NCBI GenBank assembly: GCA_947628445.1
Contig: CANQZX010000011.1
Location: 1-21,535, forward strand
Length of the DNA stretch: 21,535 nt
Source of the DNA: an uncultured Bacilli bacterium
GTDB lineage: Bacteria > Bacillota_I > Bacilli_A > RF39 > UBA660
Reading direction: 5' to 3'
The notes beneath the pieces are model-generated. The model did not search any database. It was not told the DNA's origin and saw nothing but the letters and a program-made list of their open reading frames with translations. Each line of letters starts with the position of its first letter. The first letter of the stretch is position 1. Below, in pieces: positions 12,767-21,535 of this stretch. The translations under genes and the position numbers were made by a program.

Positions 12767-13666
12767 TTATTTAGTTTTTAAACCAGTTTTTTGGCGATAA
12801 ATATGATAGCCAATTAAAGCGATAATCATTAAAACAAATGTAATACCAGAATATCCTAAATAATTATTAACAATACCGCCAAAAATCGGATAAATACTAT
12901 TTAATTCCGGCGGTAAGACCATCTTAACACCAAAGTATAAAACTATGGATACTATTAAAGCAATACCTGAGGTAATTAATAAAGGGATGGCTATCCATTT
13001 AATAAAGCGGGCTTCTTTTTGTTTGATTAAAACAATTGCTAAAACTGAAGCCAAAGCAATGACAGCTAAAATAATGACAAAATTATTACTTAAAAGAAAA
13101 TGGATAACATTTAAGGTATTTTGTTCTTCAGTAGATAACCCTAAATCTAAAGTCGAAACATCAGGAATATATTCTTCAAAATCGGCCATATGTTCCGTAA
13201 TCGTTTGATTTAATTTATCTCTAGTCGCATCATCAATCTCTATTCCTAAATTGCTTTCATTAATACTATCTACGGTTGTATCTACGATAGTCGTAACATC
13301 CGCGCTGGTAATTATTTTATGTTCTTGCCCTGTTAGAGCATAATCAATAATGTTGCTAGTAACACTTGCCACGACACCTTTAATTGCTGGCGAATCAACG
13401 ATTTTAACAATCGTATCTTCAATCACCGCATCATCAATTCCGAAAGCAGCAGTTTCATCTAAAATTGGTTTTAAAGTTTCTTTAATCTCTTCGTGAATCT
13501 CTGGACTATCAGCAATAATATCGGCCACACTAATTTCATTTAAAATGTGTTGTAATGAATTTTTCCCCACTGAATGTTTAATCGGAATTAAAATAAATAA
13601 AGCCATCGTTGTTAAAAATAAAAGCGTAACCGCCACACCCAAAATAATTTTTTTAAATACTTTCAT
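12767..13666 (-). CDS. Membrane protein with large helical ectodomain
   Basis: A 299-aa protein. One membrane helix at the N-terminus (about 7-29) leads to an outside domain of about 165 residues. That domain is predicted helical and rich in Ile, Asp, Glu and Thr, with short internal similarities such as SVADIIADSPEI and VKIVDSPAI. Three membrane helices follow (about 195-214, 222-247 and 272-290). No catalytic motif is visible and I do not recognise the family. The start has AGAAGGTG 7 nt upstream. The gene begins 41 nt after the HerA-like ATPase gene and ends in a terminator, so they may be co-transcribed; a TATACT box in the gap (13685-13690) leaves a separate promoter possible. Confidence 0.7.
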   Translation of the reverse strand: MKVFKKIILGVAVTLLFLTTMALFILIPIKHSVGKNSLQHILNEISVADIIADSPEIHEEIKETLKPILDETAAFGIDDAVIEDTIVKIVDSPAIKGVVASVTSNIIDYALTGQEHKIITSADVTTIVDTTVDSINESNLGIEIDDATRDKLNQTITEHMADFEEYIPDVSTLDLGLSTEEQNTLNVIHFLLSNNFVIILAVIALASVLAIVLIKQKEARFIKWIAIPLLITSGIALIVSIVLYFGVKMVLPPELNSIYPIFGGIVNNYLGYSGITFVLMIIALIGYHIYRQKTGLKTK

Positions 13667-13707
13667 AATTCACCTTCTCTATTAAGTATAGCAAAGAATT
13701 TTTTAAA

Positions 13708-15453
13708 TTAAAACCACTTTTCGGCAATATTACAACTAGCACTTGTCGGACTCGGAGTTGCTAAATCAATTTGGGTAATGGTTGGTAAAACAAAAGCCGA
13801 ACCAAAAGCCAAACAATTACCGGTCGGAAGATTCTTAATTTTTTCCATCATTTCCTCATCGACATACGGAATCATGGGCTTAATATATTCAATATCCGCG
13901 GGATGCGTCAATTTAAAGACAATAAAATTTTGACATTGCGATAGGACCGTTGCCGATAATTCACTAGGTCTTTGACTAATTAAGCCTAATAATACTGCAT
14001 ATTTTCGGCCTTCTTTGGCAATCCGTTCAAAAATATTATAACCCAAGATTTCACTATCCCGGTCATTTTGGACATACCGATGGGCTTCTTCTAAAACAAT
14101 ATGCAAAGGGTTTTGCCCTTTAGCCACGTGTTTTTTATTATAATCAAATAATAATTTAGCATATATTTTTGCCACCGCTTTCGCAAAACGATCATCGATG
14201 TTATGTAAATTTAAATTAACTATTTGTACCTTTTGACCATCTTTATAAGTTAATCTTTCCATAAATTCATTTAAAGAAAAGTGTTCGGGAAAATGAAAAA
14301 ACTTACTGGCCTCACTATCACAAATACTGGCAAGTTTAACTCTTAAGGCATGGGCTAATTCAAAAACATGTTGATCATTTAAAATCCCCTCATCGATTAA
14401 AGCAAAATCAAAAGCATATAATAAATCATTAAGCGAATAATTAAACGATCCATCTGGTAAAGCAAGATCCATTTCCGTCAAACAATAATCACTTAAAAAA
14501 TTAATAACTAATTCCATATCGCGGATTTTGCCTGTATCATCAATCATTAAACATTGTTTTAAGGGTCTCGTATAACCTGGTTGATAAATTGGACTATCTA
14601 AATTTAAATCTTGGGTATGATACCGCGATAAAACGGAAAATATTTGATCTCTGATTTGGGCTGGGGTATTACCACTGATAAAAATATCTAATAAGGCCTT
14701 AGCAATAATACTATTTTTATATTTAATAACCGTTTGTTCTTCTTTTTTAAAAATTGTTACAAACTTTAAGGCCTTTTCAACAATCGGAATTTGACTCCGA
14801 TTATTAACATCTAAAAGTAAACATATATCATCTAAACTAAGTAACCATAAAGGAATAGGTAATAATTCATCATGACTACTAATATCTGTCGTATAATTTT
14901 TATATCCTAAATCTTTATGCACATAATTTATTTGGGAAAAGGCCTGTTTATATTCACCATAAGCATCGATAATAAAAAAGGTTGCATTGGTCGGACAAGC
15001 ATCACTTTTATAAAATAAGTTTTGTAAAAGGCGAGCCGTACCACAAGATTTTCCCGAACCGGTATTCCCTAAAACAACAAAATGGTTAGCAAATAATTTA
15101 TTAATATTTAAATAAATGGCTCTATCTTCATAAAGGGCACTTTTACCAAAATATAAATGCGTTTTGGCTTGATAATCCGCGGCATTAAATAAAATATCTA
15201 ATTCCGTATTAGGTAACATTTCCACATGGGCGGCTAAAGTGGGCTTTTTATTTAGACCATAGATAAACTTTTTCCCCTTTAATTCTCCCAATAAATTAAT
15301 TTCAATATTTTGTTCATTAAAAGCACTTATTTCACCAATAAAAATATCATCTTGATCAATTATTTTAACATATAGATTAATAATATCATTAGATGCTTCT
15401 CCTTTACTTACCAAAAGATGATTATTTTTAATTTCTAATATCTTTCCTAGCAT
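13708..15453 (-). CDS. HerA/DUF87-type ATPase
   Basis: A 581-aa protein. Residues about 1-100 form a beta-rich HAS-barrel-like N-terminal domain. The FtsK/HerA-class motor follows with Walker A GNTGSGKS (129-136), an acidic IIDAYGEY (161-168), Walker B HIVLEEAH (451-458) and the SQRPSEL segment (493-499), preceded by a basic RKYAVLLG that may supply the arginine finger. A helical insert of about 250 residues lies between Walker A and B. HerA proteins form hexamers that pump DNA, often with a nuclease (NurA) or, in defence systems, with SIR2 or DUF4297 partners. None of those genes is adjacent; the only close neighbour is an unknown membrane protein. Start: ATG at 15453 with AGGTGAGG upstream; promoter at 15473-15501. 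Confidence 0.85.
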   Translation of the reverse strand: MLGKILEIKNNHLLVSKGEASNDIINLYVKIIDQDDIFIGEISAFNEQNIEINLLGELKGKKFIYGLNKKPTLAAHVEMLPNTELDILFNAADYQAKTHLYFGKSALYEDRAIYLNINKLFANHFVVLGNTGSGKSCGTARLLQNLFYKSDACPTNATFFIIDAYGEYKQAFSQINYVHKDLGYKNYTTDISSHDELLPIPLWLLSLDDICLLLDVNNRSQIPIVEKALKFVTIFKKEEQTVIKYKNSIIAKALLDIFISGNTPAQIRDQIFSVLSRYHTQDLNLDSPIYQPGYTRPLKQCLMIDDTGKIRDMELVINFLSDYCLTEMDLALPDGSFNYSLNDLLYAFDFALIDEGILNDQHVFELAHALRVKLASICDSEASKFFHFPEHFSLNEFMERLTYKDGQKVQIVNLNLHNIDDRFAKAVAKIYAKLLFDYNKKHVAKGQNPLHIVLEEAHRYVQNDRDSEILGYNIFERIAKEGRKYAVLLGLISQRPSELSATVLSQCQNFIVFKLTHPADIEYIKPMIPYVDEEMMEKIKNLPTGNCLAFGSAFVLPTITQIDLATPSPTSASCNIAEKWF

Positions 15454-15472
15454 ACCCTTTTACCTCACCTTT

Positions 15473-15501
15473 ATTGTACTAAAATTATTAACAAAAGTAA
15501 A
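15473..15501 (-). promoter_or_regulatory. Promoter of the HerA-like gene
   Basis: On the minus strand, TTTACT (15501-15496) and TACAAT (15478-15473) are 17 bp apart, about 20 nt before the start codon and directly behind the terminator of the giant gene. Confidence 0.5.
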
Positions 15502-15509
15502 ATTAAAAA

Positions 15510-15526
15510 AGTCCTTTAAAAGGACT
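15510..15526 (-). terminator. Terminator of the giant surface protein gene
   Basis: On the minus strand, AGTCCTT-TTA-AAGGACT is a perfect 7-bp stem followed by TTTTT. The stem overlaps the TAG stop codon. Confidence 0.8.
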
Positions 15527-18500
15527 AATTTAAAATATTATCAGCAAAAGTTACGTCCTTAAAGGGATCTTTTAAAGGATAGTAACTCCAATTTAACGGA
15601 TTATTATTTATCGCCAAAGCAATTGTTTGGGGATTAACCATTATCTCAATTGAATTATTTTTTTCCACATCATAATGTTTATATCCCATATCTGTACCAT
15701 ATAGACGTGTAATCTTGATAGTGTGACTACATTCCGTTAAATCTTTTAGATAATCTTGCGTAACATAACCGTCTTCTGTTGCTTCTACAACATAACTAGT
15801 TGGGTTTTTATCATCGATAGAAATCATTGCGCTAGTCGGTTTAAACGCTATTTCTTGATCAAAACCAAAGGCCAATTTTACTTGTTCGCCAACTTCTATT
15901 GCTTCACCAACACTAGATCCATGATCATCTACTACATTGATATTATTAAGGGTTATTTCATCTTGCGGATGGAAGAAATGAATCATTGATAAAACTTTAT
16001 CTTCTTGGGCGGTTTCCGTATCTTTACTTATTACATGGTGATACATATCGTATTTAACTGTTCCCACGATTCTTATATTTGGCGTATTTGGTACATTTTC
16101 AAAAGTTACAGTATAATGTTGGCCATCTTTCAATTCTTCGGAAGTTTTAAATTCAACCACTGGTCTTGTTCCATATTGGAATGTAACATATACTTTTTCA
16201 CCAGTTTCTTCTTCTTCTTTAATAGGTACCAACATACTGACATCGTCAAACCAAAATTCAAGTTCTACTTTATTTTCAGTATATATATTTTTCGTAGAAG
16301 TATTAATTTTAGGATTCCATTTTAAAATATCAATTGTTTCTTCTGATGCCCCATCAATATTATTAACTTTTTCGTCTAAAACAGTTGTAAAAGATAATGG
16401 TTTTATTTTAATAACAGAGCTTTTACCTGGTAACTTATATTCAATTCTACAATTTGTTTGATACAAGTCACCTTCTTTCGTAGATGCACCACAAGATAAT
16501 TTATAATCTTCTCCTGGATTATTTAAACCATTAACTTTATCATAACCTTCGCCTTCATATTCGGTAGTTTGAATTTTAATGGTATCGATAATACCCGCTA
16601 ATTTAACATTAGATTCAAAATCGAAATTAACAGTCATGGATTTAAAAGCCGGTTTAATATAATCATTGGCACTAGTTGCTTTATAAGTTATTACTGCATC
16701 AATTACAATATAATTTGATTTCTTTAAGACAACATTGTTATAAGTTTTACCATCGACTAAATCGTAATTGGCTTCAATACTTACTTGATATCTAGTGGCG
16801 CCATCCATATGGGCAGCAAAAGTTATTTCCTTTTCCCCTAAAGTATTAATTGGTTGTTTTTCCACTAAAGTATCACTATCACTATCAAGATTTCTTAAAA
16901 CAGCATAATAATTTATCATATCAATTGCCGCATCAGCATCTGTGGTATTAATTGTTGCCTTAACTTGATTTTTATTAACAACACTAGTTGCAAGTGTAAC
17001 TTCAGGTTTAGTTTTATTTACTAAAACATAATCGGTACTAACTGATTTTTTAACTTCAGTATCAAAAGAAATTTCCGAAATAGTTAATTCCTTCCGTTCA
17101 CTTGGTTTATCTATTTCAATTGTGTGATCATCTATCATCGTTACGGAATATTCTGTACCTTCCTTATCAACAACTTTAAAACCATCAATTTTAGCAAATG
17201 GCGTTTCTTCTAAAGCAAATGTTAATCTAACTTTATTAGTTGTAACTTCACTTACTTTTAAATTAGTAATATCCGTATTATATTTGGTAATAATAAGTAC
17301 ATTAGAATATTCCTTTGTTATGGTTCCTTTAGCAGATGCAATACTATCATCAGCCAAATCATAAGCCACTTGGACTTCAACATCATAATAACCATTTGCC
17401 AACTCAGATATGTTTGCTTTACCGTCTTCCAAAGAATAAGTTTTTGCATCTCCTCCCATATCTGGCGTAAATATGATTTGGGCACTAGTTTGTGTTGAAT
17501 CAGAATCAATTATTCTAACGTCTGCTTCAGTTTCACTATAAGCAGGATCCATGAAAGTTGGTTCAGTTTTTAAAACATAAACCTTAACTTCTTGGGCTAA
17601 ACTTGAATCAATGCTTTGGGCTGCTTCGATACCGTCATAATATAATTCCGTTGTTTTGTAAGTAACAAAGCCCGCGGTATCTTTGCCATCCAACACAACT
17701 TGATAATTTCCCTCATCATTTAAAGTAACATCTTTAGTTTCTCCCCCAACAGTAATTTTATCAATTGGGGTATCAGTGTTGTCTTCCACTTTATAAGTTA
17801 AAGTTATGGTTTCATTTTTCTTAACCGTTTCAGGGGCTTCAATGGTAATTTTAGATATCTTTAATGGGACTTCAACAGTTGCTTCTTTAATAGGGGCTTC
17901 AATATCTTTTTCTCCTAGATTATAAACAACAGTTAAAGATACATCATATGTTCCCATCTTTGTTAAATCAATTTCTTGACTAAATGTTCCACTTAATAAA
18001 GCATCTTTAGTAATTTCAAAAGTTTGGGCTTCCGTAAAACATGGACCAGTGATTGTTAAAATACCTTTTTGAATGGTTTCTTCTCCCGCGGTTTCGCGAA
18101 CATCAAGTTCACCAGATAAAGTTTTACCATCTAAACTATAAGAAGCCGTTAAAGTATCGCCGATAGTTGGTGCACTTTTTAAAACTGTTGCCGTAATTGT
18201 ATTAGGTTCTTTTAAGGTAAATGCTTCATTATCTTGATATTTTAATTCGGTCGCTTTAAACTCTATTTCACCCGCTTGAGTTCCAGCCGGAATTGTTACA
18301 CTATATTTATGATCACCTAAACTTGCGGCTGAATAATCTGTACCATTTACTTTAATGGTACTTAAGGTTGTATTTTCAGTGTTATCAATAACGGTATAAG
18401 TAATAACAACATTCTCATCTTTCGCAACATATAGGGGATTAATACTTGATTCTTGAATTATCGCATCAACAGCAACTGTTACACTTTCTTCCCGTGTTAC

Positions 18501-21068
18501 ATCTGTTAACCTTTCACCATTACCTAAGTCATAAATGATTGTCAAAGTAACTTGATAATTACCCGCTTTTCTAATTGTTTCGTCAGTAAAATGTTTAGCC
18601 GCAAAATCAGCATCTGATAATTTTTTAGTTACCCCATTAATTGTATATTGGGCTCCAACAGCAGCTCCTTCACTATCATTTAATTCAAAAGAACCAGATA
18701 TTTCTCCACCAGCAGCACTTAAAGTAAATGAACTAATGCTTGGTTTGGTTTTTAAGATTTCAAAAGTGACTTCCGTTGGTTCGGTTAAATCAATTTCTTC
18801 TGTTGCATAAGTTAATTTACTAATTTCTATAGTTCTCGTTAAACCAGTACCGGCTTCCGGAACTAACACATTGGCTTTATAAGTACCATTATTTTGTTTC
18901 GTAACGTCATAAGTTTCACCAGCAATCGTAATAGATTTAAGTTCTTCTTCCGTGTTTGAGGTAATGGTTAGATAAATATCAGCGTTTTTAGCCCGTTCTA
19001 CTTTAACATCCGGTGTTTTAACCGCCGCAATTGTAGCCACAATTTTTTGATGAACTTCCGATGCACTTTCGGCTGAAATATTTTTCTCATTACCATCGCC
19101 TAAATCATAATTAACTACTAAGGTAACTTGATAATCTCCGGCTTTTGGTAAAGCAACTGTTTTACTAAAAGTTGTTGATGCTAAATCTTCTTTAGTTAAA
19201 TCAACCGTTACTTTACTTGGTCCTTCAAATATTAGAAATCCTGAGGTTATAGTATCATCAGCATCAGTAATATCATAAGTACCTGTTAAAGTATTATCGT
19301 TAAGTTGGGCTGCAAAAGAATTAATAGTTGGTTCATCTTTTAAATAAATATACGGAATTTCTTTTTCATAAGGGATTTCTTTTGCTGTACCACTTTCCGT
19401 TGTAACAAAAACACTTGTAATATGTAACCGACAAGCCCCTTTACTATCACATTTCGTAATTGGACCATTTACAGTATAAACACCTGTTTCAGCATCCTTA
19501 GTTAATTCATAAGTTTCGCCATCAATAGTTATTTTTTCAATATCCGTATAAGAGAATAGACCATTTTTAAAACTTAAATGTAATTCTTCATCTTTAGTAA
19601 CTGGACTATTAATTTTTGCTTCTACTAAATCAAAGTTATATTCTCTATTAAAGGTTTCAGATTTTTCTTCTTCGGTATCAAAAGTATATTCACTTGTTGT
19701 TGCTTCTTCATTAGTTTTATAATTTAGGGAAATAACTACTTCATATTCCATTCCTTCATGTAACTCGGAGACAGGATATTCATTATGACCAACTTTTACT
19801 TCTGTTGTTTCAAAAATAATATCATCATTTAAAGCTAACATATTATAGTCGCGCCGACTAGGAATTAAATTTGCTAACATAAATGGTTCAACTTTTTCCG
19901 TCATCACTACTTTACCAGAAATAAAGCTTTGATCTGCATCGATGACATCAAAAGTTAAAACTGGTATTTCTTCCCGACCATTAACAGCGATATTAGCAAT
20001 TTCCGGTTTTTCTTTTAAAACATAAACTTTGATAGTTTTTTCGGTAACGGCAACTTTCGTACCATTACTTAATTCTACTTGCATCAATTGATAATTTTCA
20101 TAACCATATTTATTAGATGCTGTAACTACAACTTGGTAAAAATCATTGACTTTTTTAACTTCATAACTCTTATTATTTATCACAACACTCTTAATATTCA
20201 TTGCTGGATTAACACTGGCCTTAAATGTAATGAAAATGTCGCCATCTTTAGTTACAACTTCTGGTTCAGCTTTAAAATCCGTAACTTCGACTGTATATTT
20301 AATTTCTGGTTTTGGTTCAGGTTTAGATTCCGGTTCCGGTTCAGCTGTTCCAGGCATTTCATTATCAGCGATTGGGCCATCTACTATTTCTTCATCTTCT
20401 TTATCTGAATTATTATTATTTGGTTTATTTTTAACCGGTTCTTTTTCTTCATTGTCTTCTTTATCTTGACTATCTTCCGTTAGATAAATTGGATATTCTA
20501 ATTTTTCTCCTTCGGCTGAGGCTTTTTTAAATAAATTAAGGCCACCCAAAATAGCAAAACCAATTGTTAATAAACTGGCAATACCTAAAACAATAATTTG
20601 TTCTTTTTGGAAATCTTCTTTCTTTTTAACATAATAAATAATTCCACAGGTTGCTATACCGATAGCTAGAATAATTAAAACTACACCTAATGTTGAAACT
20701 CTTTTTGAACCGACGATAACTTCGGCTTCCGCAGATTCTTCCGCATAATTAACTTTAATGGTTGTCTTTCTTTGGACAATATCTTCTTTCGCTTTTAAAT
20801 CAATGCGAATTTGGCCATCTTCGGTAAGATAAAAAGATTTACCATCTCTTACTACTGAATTATTAGTATCAAAACTAGCAATATCAATTTCCTCAAAAAT
20901 ATTTTGATCATACACTAAATCAAATTTCGTTACATCGGTATCAATTAAGACCGTGACTGTTTCCCCTGCTTTTACTCTTTCTTCCGTTACTTGTAAATCC
21001 ATTTCTGCAGCACTTACTACAGTACTAAAAGAAATGAATGTTAACAAACCTAACCAAAACTTCTTCAT
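15525..21068 (-). CDS. Giant Ig-like repeat surface protein
   Basis: About 1,847 aa (residue numbers here count from the ATG at 21071). A Sec signal peptide (about 1-21, MMKKFWLGLLTFISF... ending SAAE) is followed by a small beta-rich domain (22-122). Two membrane helices (about 127-148 and 158-182) flank a short charged loop KKKEDFQKEQ. A Glu/Asp/Asn/Pro-rich spacer (197-258, with EPEPESKPEPKPE) comes next. The remaining roughly 1,590 residues are a chain of Ig-like domains. Seven composite units of about 180-230 aa are marked by an LK-x-x-P hinge (near 352, 577, 773, 964, 1167, 1352 and 1583) and a Y-(D/N)-L-G-like turn (for example 654, 846, 1049, 1236). No LPXTG or C-terminal anchor exists. 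It probably extends far from the membrane as an adhesin or scaffold. GAGG favours the second of two ATGs (21068). Confidence 0.8.
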   Translation of the reverse strand: MKKFWLGLLTFISFSTVVSAAEMDLQVTEERVKAGETVTVLIDTDVTKFDLVYDQNIFEEIDIASFDTNNSVVRDGKSFYLTEDGQIRIDLKAKEDIVQRKTTIKVNYAEESAEAEVIVGSKRVSTLGVVLIILAIGIATCGIIYYVKKKEDFQKEQIIVLGIASLLTIGFAILGGLNLFKKASAEGEKLEYPIYLTEDSQDKEDNEEKEPVKNKPNNNNSDKEDEEIVDGPIADNEMPGTAEPEPESKPEPKPEIKYTVEVTDFKAEPEVVTKDGDIFITFKASVNPAMNIKSVVINNKSYEVKKVNDFYQVVVTASNKYGYENYQLMQVELSNGTKVAVTEKTIKVYVLKEKPEIANIAVNGREEIPVLTFDVIDADQSFISGKVVMTEKVEPFMLANLIPSRRDYNMLALNDDIIFETTEVKVGHNEYPVSELHEGMEYEVVISLNYKTNEEATTSEYTFDTEEEKSETFNREYNFDLVEAKINSPVTKDEELHLSFKNGLFSYTDIEKITIDGETYELTKDAETGVYTVNGPITKCDSKGACRLHITSVFVTTESGTAKEIPYEKEIPYIYLKDEPTINSFAAQLNDNTLTGTYDITDADDTITSGFLIFEGPSKVTVDLTKEDLASTTFSKTVALPKAGDYQVTLVVNYDLGDGNEKNISAESASEVHQKIVATIAAVKTPDVKVERAKNADIYLTITSNTEEELKSITIAGETYDVTKQNNGTYKANVLVPEAGTGLTRTIEISKLTYATEEIDLTEPTEVTFEILKTKPSISSFTLSAAGGEISGSFELNDSEGAAVGAQYTINGVTKKLSDADFAAKHFTDETIRKAGNYQVTLTIIYDLGNGERLTDVTREESVTVAVDAIIQESSINPLYVAKDENVVITYTVIDNTENTTLSTIKVNGTDYSAASLGDHKYSVTIPAGTQAGEIEFKATELKYQDNEAFTLKEPNTITATVLKSAPTIGDTLTASYSLDGKTLSGELDVRETAGEETIQKGILTITGPCFTEAQTFEITKDALLSGTFSQEIDLTKMGTYDVSLTVVYNLGEKDIEAPIKEATVEVPLKISKITIEAPETVKKNETITLTYKVEDNTDTPIDKITVGGETKDVTLNDEGNYQVVLDGKDTAGFVTYKTTELYYDGIEAAQSIDSSLAQEVKVYVLKTEPTFMDPAYSETEADVRIIDSDSTQTSAQIIFTPDMGGDAKTYSLEDGKANISELANGYYDVEVQVAYDLADDSIASAKGTITKEYSNVLIITKYNTDITNLKVSEVTTNKVRLTFALEETPFAKIDGFKVVDKEGTEYSVTMIDDHTIEIDKPSERKELTISEISFDTEVKKSVSTDYVLVNKTKPEVTLATSVVNKNQVKATINTTDADAAIDMINYYAVLRNLDSDSDTLVEKQPINTLGEKEITFAAHMDGATRYQVSIEANYDLVDGKTYNNVVLKKSNYIVIDAVITYKATSANDYIKPAFKSMTVNFDFESNVKLAGIIDTIKIQTTEYEGEGYDKVNGLNNPGEDYKLSCGASTKEGDLYQTNCRIEYKLPGKSSVIKIKPLSFTTVLDEKVNNIDGASEETIDILKWNPKINTSTKNIYTENKVELEFWFDDVSMLVPIKEEEETGEKVYVTFQYGTRPVVEFKTSEELKDGQHYTVTFENVPNTPNIRIVGTVKYDMYHHVISKDTETAQEDKVLSMIHFFHPQDEITLNNINVVDDHGSSVGEAIEVGEQVKLAFGFDQEIAFKPTSAMISIDDKNPTSYVVEATEDGYVTQDYLKDLTECSHTIKITRLYGTDMGYKHYDVEKNNSIEIMVNPQTIALAINNNPLNWSYYPLKDPFKDVTFADNILN

Positions 21069-21091
21069 CATACTTCCTCATTTCTAGTTTT

Positions 21092-21120
21092 ATCCTACCA
21101 TATTTTATGTTTTAAGTAAA
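21092..21120 (-). promoter_or_regulatory. Promoter of the giant surface protein gene
   Basis: On the minus strand, TTTACT (21120-21115) and TAGGAT (21097-21092) are 17 bp apart. The second insertion sequence begins 16 bp beyond the -35, so the promoter appears intact, although any upstream control site has been displaced. Confidence 0.4.
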
Positions 21121-21136
21121 TAAAAACGCCCATTTT

Positions 21137-21535
21137 TGTTAAACCTTTTTGAAAATGTCCCATCAAGATTTTTTGAAAATGTCCCATTAATAATATGATA
21201 GAATATGCCTTTGGAAAGGAGGTGTATTTTTTAATAACGAAAAAATGAAAAAAGATAAAGAAAAGGCTCTTTTTCTTTTAAAACAAAAAATAAATGGTGA
21301 AATAAAAATTACATATCAAGAAATTGCTTTTCAAAGTGGTTATGAAAGAAAACAGATTAATAGATTTCTTAACGAAATAGAAAAAAAGGATATTTCTTCT
21401 TTATTAGTTCATGGTAATACCGGTCGAAAACCGTATATTGCCGCTTCTGCTCCAGAAGTAGAATATATTAAGAACTTTAAGAAAAAATATCCGCTTATTA
21501 CTATATCACAATTCATGGATATTTACCATGAAGAT
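21137..21535 (+). mobile_element. Left part of a second, related insertion sequence (runs off the window)
   Basis: It begins TGTTAAACC and has the same layout as the element at 9949: two subterminal sites GAAAATGTCCCA (21151-21162 and 21175-21186, period 24 bp), an extended -10 TGATAGAAT (21196-21204), the ribosome-binding site GGAAAGGAGGTG, and a transposase gene. The site core is TGTCCC here against TGTCAG in the first element. The right end and target duplication lie outside the window. Confidence 0.85.
21245..21535 (+). CDS. DDE transposase, N-terminal 97 residues (partial)
   Basis: This is the start of the transposase of the second insertion sequence, open to the window edge. It aligns without gaps to the first copy. 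Residues 1-24 and 45-57 are nearly the same (MKKDKEKAL, GEIKITY, IEKKDISSLLVHG). The putative HTH recognition part (25-44, QEIAFQSGYERKQINRFLNE) and the linker (58-70) are very different. From codon 72 on (21459-21535), 77 of 77 nucleotides match the first copy. The catalytic residues are outside the window. The same ribosome-binding site is used. Confidence 0.85.
   Translation, partial: MKKDKEKALFLLKQKINGEIKITYQEIAFQSGYERKQINRFLNEIEKKDISSLLVHGNTGRKPYIAASAPEVEYIKNFKKKYPLITISQFMDIYHED

Noticed and set aside
13708..15453. Known HerA-based phage defence (HerA with SIR2 or DUF4297)
   Set aside because: No SIR2, DUF4297 or NurA-like nuclease gene is in the window; nothing supports a defence call.
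15756..16325. Plus-strand open frames opposite the giant gene (also 20079-20469)
   Set aside because: Composition is Phe/Ile/Ser-rich shadow sequence of the repeat gene and no start signals are present.

Overview
The window is AT-rich DNA from a low-GC Bacillota genome, most likely an uncultured host-associated member of the Bacilli (Erysipelotrichales/RF39-like). The evidence is the rlmB-sigH-secE-nusG order known from Bacillus, an OatA-type O-acyltransferase, Gram-positive ribosome-binding sites (AAGGAGG-like), TGA used as a stop, and U-tailed terminators. The species assignment is inference. No rRNA, tRNA or CRISPR array was seen.

Layout. 1-216: two copies of a hairpin repeat that abut an ABC ATPase gene lacking its 5' half, followed by an intact permease gene (to 1342). 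1367-2508, minus strand: an XRE-type regulator with a membrane tail, and a shortened BRO-N protein with an in-frame remnant behind it. 2672-5540, minus strand: a two-gene unit of an OatA-like acyltransferase, which carries a second degenerate SGNH domain, and a membrane-anchored cyclophilin-like protein. 5675-7773, plus strand: a BclA-like collagen protein and a GT2/TPR glycosyltransferase. 7780-9879, minus strand: rlmB, sigH, secE and nusG. 9949-11471: a complete insertion sequence with 25-bp inverted repeats and a 15-bp target duplication. 11474-12654, minus strand: an unknown gene coupled to a HAD phosphatase gene; before the insertion both lay directly upstream of rlmB. 12767-15453, minus strand: an unknown membrane protein and a HerA-like ATPase. 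15525-21068, minus strand: a giant (about 1,847 aa) repeat surface protein. 21137 to the right edge: the left end of a second, related insertion sequence.

How the parts fit. Much of the non-housekeeping content concerns the cell or spore surface: the O-acyltransferase, the collagen-like filament with a probable glycosyltransferase partner, and the giant Ig-like repeat protein. The translation/transcription block (RlmB, SigH, SecE, NusG) is a conserved backbone that lacks the usual rae1/yacP and rpmG, and nusG is separated from rplKA.

The most interesting signals are: (i) two insertion-sequence copies whose transposases are identical over the last 77 nt visible but differ in the putative DNA-binding segment, with matching changes in their terminal sequence (TGTCAG versus TGTCCC), which suggests modular exchange of end specificity; (ii) the pseudo-SGNH duplication in the O-acyltransferase; (iii) the unusual topology of the giant repeat protein; and (iv) the left-edge hairpin repeats, whose stems differ in sequence yet stay paired.
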